Part shown: positions 47,751 through 61,228 of the stretch, in pieces
Position numbering within the stretch: position 1 is the first letter of the stretch
Layout: each line of letters starts with the position of its first letter
Assembly: GCF_003350475.1 (NCBI RefSeq)
Contig: NZ_QQAV01000001.1
Coordinates: 984,836 to 1,048,835 of the forward strand
Direction of reading: 5' to 3'
DNA from: Pseudacidovorax intermedius
GTDB lineage: Bacteria; Pseudomonadota; Gammaproteobacteria; Burkholderiales; Burkholderiaceae_C
Length of the DNA stretch: 64,000 bases
The notes under the pieces: model-generated
What the model was told of the DNA's origin: nothing
Database searches by the model: none
Seen by the model: only the letters and a program-made list of their open reading frames with translations
Made by a program: the position numbers and the translations under genes

Positions 47751-49994
47751 ATGCCTGCTTGCCGCCGGTCGCGTTCGGCCGTCCCTTCTTCTTTCTCCTC
47801 CCCGCGCCTCCCCCTGCGTCCGCTGGCCCTGGCCGTATTCGCGCTGGGTGCGTTGCCCGCCTGGTCGCAGACGACCGCGGAGACCACGGAACCGGCCGCC
47901 GAAGCTGCCGAGGCGCCTGCCGGGCGGCGGTCGCCCCAGAAGTCCCTCGATGCGGTCACTGTGCAGGGTGCGCGCGAAAGTGCCACCACCCGCCTGCCGC
48001 TCACGGCCCGCGAGACGCCGCAGTCCGTCACCAGCATCACCCGCGAGCAGATCGAGCGCCAGTCGCTCACCAGCATCGATGCCGTGCTGCGCAACGTGAA
48101 CGGCGTGGCCGTGAGCTTCTACGACACGCAGCGCCCGCTGTACTTTGCGCGCGGCTTCCAGATCACCGACTTCCAGATCGATGGCCTGCCCAGCTACAGC
48201 AGCAGCACCAATCAGGAGTTCGATACCGCGCTGTACGAGCGCATCGACGTCGTGCGCGGCGCCAACGGCATCCTGACCGGCGTGGGCACGCCCTCGGCCA
48301 CGGTGAGCCTGACACGCAAGCGGCCGCAGCGGCAGTTCGCCGGCTCGGTGTCGCTGTCGGCCGGCTCCTGGGACTTCAAGCGCGCCGAGCTCGACCTGAA
48401 CGTGCCGCTCAATGCCGACGGCAGCGTGCGCAGCCGCTTCGTCATCGCGCCGCAGAAGAAGGACTCCTTCCGCGACCGCTATTCGGAAGACAAGAACGCC
48501 ATGCTGGCCGTGGTCGAGGCCGACCTGGGCAGCAGCACCGTGGCCTCCATCGGCTACCAGCGGCAGAAGAACGACCCCACCGCGCCCATCTGGGGAACCA
48601 TCCCGCGCTTTGCCTCGGACGGCGGCAAGATCGACCTGCCGGTCTCCACCAGCTTCTCGCCGTCGTGGACGCGCTGGAGCCGGGAGTCGGAGACGCTGTA
48701 CGCCAACCTGGAGCACCAGTTCAACGACGACTGGAGCCTGCGCGCGAGCGTTGCCCGCACCGAGGGCGAAACCTTCAGCCTGCGCACCTATGGCTATGGC
48801 CGCACCACGTCGTCGGCGCCTTTCATCAACCGCCTGACCGGTTCCGGCATCACGCTGTACGGCGCGGTGGGCGGCGGCACCGAGACGCAGAATGCCATCG
48901 ACACCTACCTGTCGGGCAAGCTGCACATCGGCGGCCGCACGCACGACGTGGTGCTGGGCGTTGCCGACTACCACACGGTGACGCGCACGGACGGCTACAC
49001 CTCGCTGTCCAGCTGGCGCTACGACATCCCCAACATCTACGCCTGGAACGGCTATGCGCCGCAGCCCTACTACCGCAAGACCGGCGCCTGGAGCGAGCAG
49101 ACGACCGACCAGACCGGGCTGTACGCCTCGGGCCGCTGGCGCCTGACCGATGCGCTGTCGCTGATGACGGGCGTTCGCCTGACCAACTGGGAGCGCTCGA
49201 CCAGCAACTTCAACACGGCGGCCCAGTACGTCAGCACCACCGGCGTGCAGAAGGTGGAGCGCAAGAGCACGCCCTTCGTGGGCCTGATGTACGACGTGAC
49301 GCCGGATGCGTCGATCTATGCCAGCTACGGCCGCATCTTCAACCCGCAGAACTACCGCGACGCCAACAACAACCCGCTGGCGCCGGTGACGGGCAGCAAT
49401 GCGGAGATCGGCATCAAGGGCAACCTGCTGGATGGTCGCCTGACGGGCAACTTCGCCATCTACGAGACCAAGCAGGACAACTTCGGTGTGCGCGACACCA
49501 GCGTGCCGGCCGGCACGCTGCCCGATGGCAGCTCCGCCTACCGCGCGGTGGACGGCACGCGCTCGTACGGCTTCGAGGCCGAGCTGGCCGGCTTCGTGAC
49601 GCCGCGCTGGCGCGTGAGTGCGGGCCTGACGCGCACGAAGGTGGAGCGCAATGCGAGCGACCTGATCTACGCCAACTTCCCGGAATATCTGCTGCAGTTG
49701 TCGACGGACTACCAACTGAGCGGCGCGCTGGCGCCGCTGTCGGTGGGTGGTGGGCTGCAGTGGCAGACCAAGATCGAAGGCTTCAACATCCCGCATCCGA
49801 TCCTGGGCACGGTGACGGTGACCGATCCGCCGGTGGCGGTGCTGAACCTGCGGGCGACGTGGAAGTTCAACGAGCGGCTGAGCGCGACGCTGAACATCAA
49901 CAACGCGACGAACAAGAAGTACTGGGCCAATCTGGACTACGCCAACTACGCGGACCCGCGCAACATCATGCTGACCTTGCGGGCGAAGTTCTGA
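47751..49994 (+). CDS. TonB-dependent siderophore receptor
   Basis: This 747-residue outer-membrane receptor has an N-terminal signal peptide (ending near PAWSQ), a TonB-box-like segment DAVTVQGAR, a plug domain (ARETPQSVTSITREQI, YFARGFQI, IDVVRGANGILTG) and a 22-strand barrel ending in ...MLTLRAKF with the final phenylalanine. It most resembles ferric-siderophore receptors of the FhuE/FpvA type. It lacks the extra N-terminal signalling domain of FpvA-like transducers. AGGAG lies about eight bases before the ATG. No Fur box was recognised upstream. ExbB/ExbD at 27.7-28.9 kb could energise it. Confidence 0.92.
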   Translation: MPACRRSRSAVPSSFSSPRLPLRPLALAVFALGALPAWSQTTAETTEPAAEAAEAPAGRRSPQKSLDAVTVQGARESATTRLPLTARETPQSVTSITREQIERQSLTSIDAVLRNVNGVAVSFYDTQRPLYFARGFQITDFQIDGLPSYSSSTNQEFDTALYERIDVVRGANGILTGVGTPSATVSLTRKRPQRQFAGSVSLSAGSWDFKRAELDLNVPLNADGSVRSRFVIAPQKKDSFRDRYSEDKNAMLAVVEADLGSSTVASIGYQRQKNDPTAPIWGTIPRFASDGGKIDLPVSTSFSPSWTRWSRESETLYANLEHQFNDDWSLRASVARTEGETFSLRTYGYGRTTSSAPFINRLTGSGITLYGAVGGGTETQNAIDTYLSGKLHIGGRTHDVVLGVADYHTVTRTDGYTSLSSWRYDIPNIYAWNGYAPQPYYRKTGAWSEQTTDQTGLYASGRWRLTDALSLMTGVRLTNWERSTSNFNTAAQYVSTTGVQKVERKSTPFVGLMYDVTPDASIYASYGRIFNPQNYRDANNNPLAPVTGSNAEIGIKGNLLDGRLTGNFAIYETKQDNFGVRDTSVPAGTLPDGSSAYRAVDGTRSYGFEAELAGFVTPRWRVSAGLTRTKVERNASDLIYANFPEYLLQLSTDYQLSGALAPLSVGGGLQWQTKIEGFNIPHPILGTVTVTDPPVAVLNLRATWKFNERLSATLNINNATNKKYWANLDYANYADPRNIMLTLRAKF

Positions 49995-50012
49995 GGGCTT
50001 GCCGGAGCGAGG

Positions 50013-50061
50013 TTCCTGTGTCCGGTGTCCTGTGTCCTGTGTCCTGTATCCTGAGTGCTGA
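50013..50061 (+). repeat. Heptamer tandem repeat (GTCCTGT)
   Basis: Seven consecutive seven-base units are visible: TTCCTGT, GTCCGGT, three perfect GTCCTGT, ATCCTGA and GTGCTGA. The array starts 18 bases after the receptor stop codon. Copy number could vary between strains. Confidence 0.8.
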
Positions 50062-50127
50062 GTTGGGGGGCGGGTGCCCGGTGGTCCGGCCCTGGCGCCG
50101 CTGAGGGCGTGGCGGCGCTTCAAGTGG

Positions 50128-50289
50128 GGCGGTCGGCGCTGCGCGCCGACTTCCCTCCGGTGCTCGGACAGACGGGCCGCGGCAGAACACGCTACGCGCT
50201 TCGCGCTGCGCTCGAACAACTGCCGCGAGTCAGTTCACGAAGCGGGCCTGTCCTTCGGCAGGCCCGCAGCCCGTCCGCCCTGCGCTCCT
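50128..50289 (+). repeat. Long inverted repeat, left arm
   Basis: This stretch reappears in inverted orientation at 50716-50878. The inner 100 bases (from about 50191) are almost identical, with only a few mismatches. The outer 60 bases are more diverged but keep a hairpin, GTCGGCGC-TGC-GCGCCGAC, at 50132-50150. The two arms enclose about 430 bases without genes. Confidence 0.85.
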
Positions 50290-50670
50290 TGGCGCCCCAC
50301 AGGCGCGCCGCCACACCCTCACCGGCACCAGGGCCTGCGTTGCGGTTGATCGGCCGGCATGCGTGCTGTGCCGGTGACTCCCCTCGCGCAATGCCAGGCA
50401 ATGGAACCGGTCGCCCTGAGCTGTTGAAGGGCTCTGTCGCAGCTCGTGCCCGGCTTCGACAGGCTCAGCCCGAACGGTGGGGGCAGGCAGAGAGGATGTA
50501 AAGCAGGCGGGAGTACGGGAAGTCGGCAGAGCGCAGGGAACATGCGAGAAGAGCAGGAAGCAGGCGCGGCGCGTGGGAACGGGCAGGCAGTACGGGAAGC
50601 GGGCGGAGAGGGCATACCGCGATATCGCGCGGACGGTGATGCCCCTGGATGCACAACGCCACGCCCCACG

Positions 50671-50915
50671 CGGCGGCGCCGGGCCCAGGGCGCGCGGGCG
50701 ATTTCGGGGTCGGCGAGGAGCGCAGGATGGACGGGCTGCGGGCCTGCCGAAGGACAGGCCCGCTTCGTGAACTGACTCGCGGCAGTTGTCTGAGCGCAGC
50801 GCGAAGCGCGTAGCGAGTTCTGCCGCGGCCCGTCCATTCGAGCACCGCAGCGGAGTCGGCCCGAAGGGCCGACCGACCCCGTATGAGCCCGCGCGCTCTG
50901 GGCCCGGCGCCGGCG
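50671..50915. mobile_element. Possible MITE-like element with 29-base terminal inverted repeats
   Basis: The 29 bases at 50671-50699 and at 50887-50915 are inverted copies with about two mismatches (core GCCGGGCCCAGGGCGCGCGG). They bound the right arm of the long inverted repeat (50716-50878). About 245 bases, no coding capacity and terminal inverted repeats suggest a MITE-like or REP-like element. I could not identify target-site duplications with confidence, so mobility is inference. Confidence 0.45.
50716..50878 (-). repeat. Long inverted repeat, right arm
   Basis: This is the inverted copy of 50128-50289. Its outer hairpin is GTCGGCCC-GAA-GGGCCGAC (50855-50873). Compared with the left arm, one base pair of the stem is swapped from G-C to C-G, so pairing is kept although the sequence differs. 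Confidence 0.85.
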
Positions 50916-51027
50916 CGCGCCCCGACAGGCAATGCGCCTCAGTGTCCCGAAAGCGCGACCACTCCAGGGCCCAGCTACCGAGGCACCCAGGTACCGAGGC
51001 ACCCGGCTACCCGGACGCGCGAACGCC

Positions 51028-53169
<2,142 letters not shown>

Positions 53170-53373
53170 GGTGGGGGCTCCTTGGAGGATGGCAGCATGC
53201 CCGGGCGTGTGCCCCCACAGGGGAAGGCTGGCGACCGCCAGCCGGTGCGCTCCTGGGCGAGGCGGTCAGCCTAGCTGCGGTGCAGCATGTCGCCTGTAGG
53301 ACGCCACAGGCAGGCCCGGCCGGCACAATGGCTGCTGCCGCTCCGCCGACGGGGCGGGTTCAGGAACCCTCCG

Positions 53374-54273
53374 ATGCCGCCGCATTCCACGCCGCCTGTC
53401 CTGCCCATCGAAGCCGCCGCCAGCGTGCTGCTGCTGCGTGATGGGCCGGGCGGGTTGGAAGTGTTCATGGTGCGGCGGCACGACCGCTCCTCGGTGCTCG
53501 GCGGCGCCTGGGTGTTTCCGGGCGGCAAGGTGGACCTGGCCGATGCCCATCCCGAGGTCGCCCCCGACGCCGACCCGCAGGCCCTGCCCTTCCGCCTGGC
53601 CGAGCCGGAACTGCCTGCCTCGGTCGCGCTGGCGCTGCACATGGCGGCCCTGCGCGAGGTGTTCGAGGAATGCGGCGTGCTCTTCGCGCATGGCGCCAGC
53701 GGCGCCACGCCGGCGGCCTGGGTGGCGCGGGTGCATGCGCTGTGCGACGACGGCCTGCGGCTGGACGCCGCGATGGCCGAGGCCGGCCTGCAGCCGCAGC
53801 TCTTGTCGCTGCATCCCTTCTCGCGCTGGATCACGCCGGAGCGCTCGGTGTCCTTCCAGGGCCGGCGCTTCGACACCCGCTTCTTCATCGCCGCGCTGCC
53901 GCTGGGTCAGATCGCCGAGCACGACGACCACGAGGCCGTCGCCAGCGCCTGGCTGTCGCCGCGCGAGGCGCTGCAGCAGTACTGGGACGGCCGCATGGCC
54001 CTGGCGCCGCCGCAGATCATGAGCCTGGTGCACTTGGCCCATGCCAGCGCGCAGGGCGACCTGGCGAACCTGATGGAGGCCACGCGCGAACGTGGCCCCT
54101 ACTGCGTGCGGCCGCATGTGATGGACATGCCCGACGGCGGCAAGGCCATGGCCTATCCGGGGGACCCGGCGCATGAGGTGCCCGAGCGCGCCATGCCCGG
54201 GCCGCTGCGGCTGTTCGTCAAGGGGCCGGGACGCTTCGAGCCCGAGGGCGGCATCGACGGCTTCTGGGCCTGA
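53374..54273 (+). CDS. Nudix hydrolase with extended Nudix box
   Basis: This 299-residue protein begins with a Nudix fold: AASVLLLRDGPGG, then WVFPGGKVDLAD, then AALREVFEECGVLF. The GG and REVFEECG halves of the Nudix box are separated by an insert of about 40 residues, as in NUDT7/NUDT19-like acyl-CoA diphosphatases. The substrate is not predictable but may be a CoA ester. The start at 53374 (MPPHSTPPVL) is chosen over an upstream in-frame one. A hairpin lies between it and the convergent ssb. Confidence 0.85.
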   Translation: MPPHSTPPVLPIEAAASVLLLRDGPGGLEVFMVRRHDRSSVLGGAWVFPGGKVDLADAHPEVAPDADPQALPFRLAEPELPASVALALHMAALREVFEECGVLFAHGASGATPAAWVARVHALCDDGLRLDAAMAEAGLQPQLLSLHPFSRWITPERSVSFQGRRFDTRFFIAALPLGQIAEHDDHEAVASAWLSPREALQQYWDGRMALAPPQIMSLVHLAHASAQGDLANLMEATRERGPYCVRPHVMDMPDGGKAMAYPGDPAHEVPERAMPGPLRLFVKGPGRFEPEGGIDGFWA

Positions 54274-54336
54274 GCGGCCGCCCCGCCGCCGCAATGGGGG
54301 CCAAGCCTCTGGAGCCCGGGCGCGCCTAAATACGAC

Positions 54337-54372
54337 AAGGCCCGCGTCTCCGATGAAGGAGGCGCGGGCCTT
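54337..54372. terminator. Bidirectional terminator between the Nudix gene and ssb
   Basis: AAGGCCCGCG and CGCGGGCCTT form a ten-pair stem, extended inside by CTCC/GGAG around a GATGAA loop. T or A bases flank the stem on both sides, so it suits both convergent genes. Confidence 0.7.
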
Positions 54373-54423
54373 GCTCCTGGTGCGTATCGACGCCGGCCGG
54401 TCGGCGACGTCGTGAGTGGGCGA

Positions 54424-54996
54424 TCAGAAGGGGATGTCGTCGTCCATGTCGTCGAAGCCCGTAGGCGCACGCGAAGGCGCGGGCGCCGGGGCCGGACGGG
54501 GTGCGGGTGCGCGGGGCGCCGCGGCAGCGCGCGGGGCATAGCCGCCACCGCCACCACCCCCGCCATTGCCGCCGCCGTAGCCGCCACCACCACCGCCGCC
54601 ACCACCCATGCCGTATTCGTCGTCGCCACCACCGCCGCCGCCGCCTGGGCCGCCCATGCCCTGGCGGCTGCCCAGCATCTGCATCTGGTCGACGCGGATG
54701 TCGGTGGCGTACTTCTCGACGCCGTCCTTGTCGGTGTACTTGCGGGTGCGGATGGCGCCTTCGACGTAGATCTGCGAGCCCTTGCGCAGGTACTGCGCGG
54801 CGATCTCGGCCAGGCGGCCGTTGAACACCAGGCGGTGCCACTCGGTGGCTTCGCGCATCTCGCCGGACTGCTTGTCCTTCCAGCGGTCGGTGGTGGCTAG
54901 CGTCACGTTGCAGACCTGGTCGCCACTGGGGAAGGTGCGGGTTTCGGGATCGCGGCCGAGGTTGCCGACGAGGATGACTTTGTTGACCGATGCCAT
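54424..54996 (-). CDS. ssb: Single-stranded DNA-binding protein
   Basis: This 190-residue protein has an N-terminal OB fold ([39 protein letters not shown]) to about residue 110, then a long glycine-rich linker and an Ala/Pro-rich stretch. It ends in the acidic tip DDDIPF that docks partner proteins. The glycine-rich region is a simple-sequence tract that may vary in length. It lies near uvrA as in many proteobacteria, here with a ClC gene between them. Confidence 0.97.
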   Translation of the reverse strand: MASVNKVILVGNLGRDPETRTFPSGDQVCNVTLATTDRWKDKQSGEMREATEWHRLVFNGRLAEIAAQYLRKGSQIYVEGAIRTRKYTDKDGVEKYATDIRVDQMQMLGSRQGMGGPGGGGGGGDDEYGMGGGGGGGGGYGGGNGGGGGGGGYAPRAAAAPRAPAPRPAPAPAPSRAPTGFDDMDDDIPF

Positions 54997-55163
54997 GGTG
55001 TGTTCGCTGCCCCTGCTGAGTGGAAAAAGAGGAAGGTTGCGGAAAAAAACGAGCCGGCCATTGTGCCCGATGTGCCTTGTCCGGACGCCGGCGCGGGCCG
55101 GTACGAGCCCCGGTGGCCGTGAACTTCTGTGCGCAGGCGGCCAGTCGCGACCAAGCAGGGAGA

Positions 55164-56642
55164 ATGGGCCGCTTCATGAATGGCGAACCCGACTTCCTCC
55201 AGAACCTGCGCACCGAGTTCTCCAGCTTCCGCATGTGGTTCGATCGCGCCATCGTGCTGGGCTATGCGGTGCTGGCCGGCCTCTTCGTGGTGGGCTTCAC
55301 GCTGGCGGCCGAATGGGCCTTCGGCCTGTTCGAGCGGCTCTACCACGCTCAGCCCTGGGCGGTGCTGATCTGGACGCCGCTGGCCACGGCCGGCATCGTG
55401 GCCGTCACCCGGCGCTGGTTTCCGTCGGCCTCGGGTTCGGGCATTCCGCAGGTCAAGGCCGCGCTCGACGACGAGCTGCCGCCATCGGAGCGCAGCCGCT
55501 TCGTCTCGCTGCGACTCACGCTGGGCAAGATCGTCCTGGGCACGGCCAGCTTTGCGGCGGGGCTGTCGGTCGGCCGCGAGGGGCCGTCGGTGCAGGTGGC
55601 GGCCGGCGTCATGCAGCACGCACGGCGCTGGCTGTCGCCGCGCACCACCATCGACGCGCGGGCGCTGCTGGTGGCGGGCGGCGCGGCGGGCATCGCCGCG
55701 GCGTTCAATGCGCCACTGGCGGGAGTGGTCTTCGCCATCGAGGAGCTGGCCGGCCGGCTGGAGGCGCGCGCGAGCGGCGTGGTGATCGCCGCCATCGTGC
55801 TGGCTGGCCTGGTGGCCGTGTCGGCCTTTGGCAACCTCAGCTACTTCGGCCGGATCCAGGTGCCGCGGCTGGGCTGGGACATCGCCGGTCCCGGGTTGGG
55901 CGTGGCCCTGGCCTGCGGCGTGGCGGGCGGCGTGTTCTCCCGGCTGATGATCGCCTCGCTGACCAATGCGCCGCAGCGCCTCACCCGGCTGCGCGCGCGG
56001 GCGCCGGTGCGTTTCGCGGCGGCTTGCGGTCTGCTGGTGGCGGCGATGGGCCTCGCCTCGGGCGGTGCCACCTTCGGCGCCGGCTCCGAGGCGGTCAAGC
56101 TGATGCTGGAAGGCCACGACCAGCTGACGCCGGTCTACACCCTGCTCAAGTTCATCGCCACCTGGATCACGGCCTGGAGCGGCGTGCCCGGCGGCATCTT
56201 CGCGCCCTCGCTGTCCATTGGCGCCGGCATCGGCGATGCGGTGGCCTCGGTCACGAGCCATGGCCTGGGGCCGGCGCTCATCGCCATGGGCATGGCCGGC
56301 TTTCTGGCCGCCGTGACGCAGGCGCCGCTGACGGCCTTCATCATCGTCATGGAGATGGTGGACGGCCATGCCATGGTGCTGAGCCTGATGGCCAGCGCCA
56401 TGCTCGCCAGCCTGGTCTCGCGCATGATCAGCCGGCCGCTGTACGAGGCGCTGGCCGAGCACATGGTGGCAGCGGTGGTGCGGCCCCAGCCGGTGCCGCC
56501 GCCGGTGGCCCCGGTCGCCACCGAGCCCCCCACCGAAGCCGACGCCGAGCCGCCGGTCGCTGCCGCCGCACCGGCGTCTGCGTCGGAGCCCACGCCGGAG
56601 CCCCCGTCGCCAGCCGGGCCGCAATCCGCGCCGGAGCGCTGA
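55164..56642 (+). CDS. ClC-family chloride channel / H+-coupled antiporter
   Basis: This protein of about 492 residues has 10 or more membrane helices and the ClC anion-site motifs: [17 protein letters not shown] with the gating glutamate, [13 protein letters not shown], and RPLYEAL with the selectivity tyrosine. FAIEEL has the inner glutamate of proton-coupled antiporters. Thus a Cl-/H+ exchanger is more likely than a passive channel. The C-terminal tail from about residue 435 is Pro/Ala/Glu-rich with no CBS domains. ATGs at 55164 and 55176 are both possible; the first is given. It runs in the same direction as uvrA. Confidence 0.9.
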   Translation: MGRFMNGEPDFLQNLRTEFSSFRMWFDRAIVLGYAVLAGLFVVGFTLAAEWAFGLFERLYHAQPWAVLIWTPLATAGIVAVTRRWFPSASGSGIPQVKAALDDELPPSERSRFVSLRLTLGKIVLGTASFAAGLSVGREGPSVQVAAGVMQHARRWLSPRTTIDARALLVAGGAAGIAAAFNAPLAGVVFAIEELAGRLEARASGVVIAAIVLAGLVAVSAFGNLSYFGRIQVPRLGWDIAGPGLGVALACGVAGGVFSRLMIASLTNAPQRLTRLRARAPVRFAAACGLLVAAMGLASGGATFGAGSEAVKLMLEGHDQLTPVYTLLKFIATWITAWSGVPGGIFAPSLSIGAGIGDAVASVTSHGLGPALIAMGMAGFLAAVTQAPLTAFIIVMEMVDGHAMVLSLMASAMLASLVSRMISRPLYEALAEHMVAAVVRPQPVPPPVAPVATEPPTEADAEPPVAAAAPASASEPTPEPPSPAGPQSAPER

Positions 56643-56693
56643 AAACCCCACGCGGTCTATCATGCCCGGTTGCCCTGCACGAACCGCCCGCCT

Positions 56694-59746
<3,053 letters not shown>

Positions 59747-59868
59747 GGCGGGGCTTCCGGCACCAAGCAAGTTCGCGCTGGCTGGCGGGCCATGGCGCGA
59801 TGGCTTCGCTGCTCAACAGCTGCGCCAAATGGCGCGCGGACGGATGTCTCTGAACCGCGGTGCTTGCT

Positions 59869-60159
59869 TCATACCGGCTGCGCCTCGGCCAGCACAGCGG
59901 CGCGAAATTTGTCCGGGAGGGCGTCCGGCGTCAGCACATCGACCTTGATTCCGAGCAGTGCTTCGAGATCGCCCCTCAGTCCGCCTATATCGAACATGGT
60001 GGTGTCCGGAAGCGGATCGACAAGCAGGTCGAGATCGCTGCCCTCTTGATCATCCCCATGCAGCACGGAGCCGAATACGCGAGGATTGGCGACGCGGTGC
60101 CTGCCCATCACGGTGCGGATGGCTGATCGCTTCTGTTGAAACAGCGTCGAGGGTTTCAT
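59869..60159 (-). CDS. MNT-type nucleotidyltransferase (antitoxin-like), orphan
   Basis: This 96-residue protein has the minimal nucleotidyltransferase motif FGSVLHGDDQEGSDLDLLVD (at the limit of 20), with GS and D-x-D catalytic residues, then the third acidic position in VDVLTPDAL. Such MNT proteins are antitoxins that AMPylate a HEPN toxin encoded next to them. Here no HEPN gene follows: only 122 bases lie between its stop and the end of uvrA. It may be an orphan, or the partner has been lost. It marks the left edge of a lower-GC island. Confidence 0.8.
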   Translation of the reverse strand: MKPSTLFQQKRSAIRTVMGRHRVANPRVFGSVLHGDDQEGSDLDLLVDPLPDTTMFDIGGLRGDLEALLGIKVDVLTPDALPDKFRAAVLAEAQPV

Positions 60160-60301
60160 GGCGGGTGGGGCGGGGCGCTGAACCTGGTCGCGGATTGTGC
60201 CCATGTGACGAGCGCGCTTCGATACCGCGCTTTGACAAACGGCGGTTGCTAGACATGTCCCGGCCGGTCCAGAATCTTTTTGTCCCAACCAGCGCGGCTC
60301 C

Positions 60302-60560
60302 ATGGATGACCTTAGCCCCTCCGACCTCAAGGCGATCCTGCACTCCAAACGGGCCAACCTGTACTACCTAGAGCATTGCCGGGCCTGGTGAACGGTGGCC
60401 ACGTCGAGTATGTGACGGAGGAGGGCAAGCCCCAGCTCTACCGGAACATTCCCACCGCCAACACCACGACGCTGCTGCTCGGGATGGACACTTGGTCACG
60501 CACGGGGCAATGCGCGAGCTGGCAAAGGCCGGCCCATGTTTCAGCTTACGCTGCCAGAAA
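60302..60560 (+). pseudogene. cas1: Type I-F cas1, decayed N-terminal remnant
   Basis: The ATG at 60302 begins MDDLSPSDLKAILHSKRAN and continues LYYLEHCR, which closely follows the start of type I-F Cas1. The frame ends at a TGA at 60389-60391, but the next frame continues LVNGGHVEYVTEEG, then LYRNIPTANTTTLLLG, as in Cas1. A second shift near 60490 leads to VTHGAMRELAKAGP. Similarity stops at about residue 85 of roughly 325. Two frameshifts and loss of the catalytic domain mean it is dead. No other cas gene and no CRISPR repeat were seen nearby. Confidence 0.85.
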
Positions 60561-60577
60561 CCCCTGCGCGGTCTGCT

Positions 60578-61228
60578 CTAGAACAGCGCGGGCTGCGGCA
60601 TCCGGTCGTTCCCCGCACCCCCGGCCCTAACCGTCTCAATGGGCCTGCCCAGAAGTAAAAAGTCGGGGAGACTGAGCGGAAGGACTGTTTTAAGAGCGCC
60701 TTCCGTGTCGTCCTTGAGCTTCTCCCGCAACTCCATCAGGAGCCGCCCTAGGACGTTCTGGCCGATCAGGGTGGCGCCGGTCTCATCCGCCAATTTGGCG
60801 CCCCAGTAATCGTCCTTGCGTGACTGCTCAACGATCGGCCGATCGCGTGTTGCAAGCAGGAGCCGACCGAACTCTTCGTAGTTCTGCGCGAGCTTCACGC
60901 GCAGGCACCAGCGCATAACCTTATACCTAACATCATCCCAGTCTGGCCTAGAGTCTTTGCGATGTGGCTTGCTCTTCATCTTGGCGGTCATAGGGCTGTA
61001 CTGCCCAATGATTTCCCGCTGGACGTCCGGCATGTGCGGAAACCGGCACGCCTGATATAGGGCTTCCGCTGTCAGGATGCGGACGCGGTTGATACGCAAT
61101 GGGTAGCCTGAGGCCATGTTCGACAGGCCGCCGAACTCGTCTTTAGTCTTGTAAAAGACAACAATCTCGCTGCGGACGTAAGTTCGCAGGAGCCCCTCAT
61201 CTTTATCGGTACTAAGGCGTGAGGTCAT
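60578..61228 (-). CDS. NADAR domain protein (YbiA-like)
   Basis: This 216-residue protein has the NADAR (DUF1768) fold: IVVFYKTKDEFGGLSNM (residues 22-38), LTAEALYQACRF (52-63), KMKSKP, then VMRWCLRVKLAQN and IVEQSRKDDYWGAKL (about 122-136), including the family's E, D and W-G. NADAR proteins act on NAD-derived ribosyl groups; some remove ADP-ribose from DNA guanine as antitoxins of DarT-like toxins. It overlaps the end of the PRTase-like gene by 17 bases, so the two are one operon. The C-terminal last 25 residues lack similarity and may come from the junction with the cas1 remnant. Confidence 0.85.
   Translation of the reverse strand: MTSRLSTDKDEGLLRTYVRSEIVVFYKTKDEFGGLSNMASGYPLRINRVRILTAEALYQACRFPHMPDVQREIIGQYSPMTAKMKSKPHRKDSRPDWDDVRYKVMRWCLRVKLAQNYEEFGRLLLATRDRPIVEQSRKDDYWGAKLADETGATLIGQNVLGRLLMELREKLKDDTEGALKTVLPLSLPDFLLLGRPIETVRAGGAGNDRMPQPALF

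Larger units (their letters stand above)
49995..51027. other. Gene-free, repeat-rich intergenic kilobase
   Basis: Between the receptor gene and the second glgX I see no convincing gene: the open frames are Arg/Ala/Pro-rich, overlap on both strands and have no family resemblance. The stretch holds a heptamer tandem repeat (50013-50061), a pair of long inverted repeats (50128-50289 and 50716-50878), a CCCGGCTTCGACAGGCTCAG motif near 50451-50470 of a kind dispersed in related genomes, and short GAGGCACCC direct repeats near 50978-51003. Confidence 0.75.

Noticed and set aside
50319-51002. 227-codon minus-strand frame in the repeat-rich intergenic region
   Set aside because: It spans the inverted repeats, is Arg/Ala/Pro-rich and has no resemblance to a protein family; overlapping frames on both strands are equally long.
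54500-54660. Glycine-codon-rich tract in ssb as a microsatellite insertion
   Set aside because: It stays in frame and long glycine-rich linkers are normal in SSB of this group.
59747-59868. Truncated HEPN toxin downstream of the MNT gene
   Set aside because: Translating the 122 bases in the expected direction gives nothing resembling a HEPN start or its RxxxxH motif.
60376-60630. Small plus-strand frame of 84 codons as an independent gene
   Set aside because: Its residues are the middle of the type I-F Cas1 N-terminal region after a frameshift, so it is part of the cas1 remnant.
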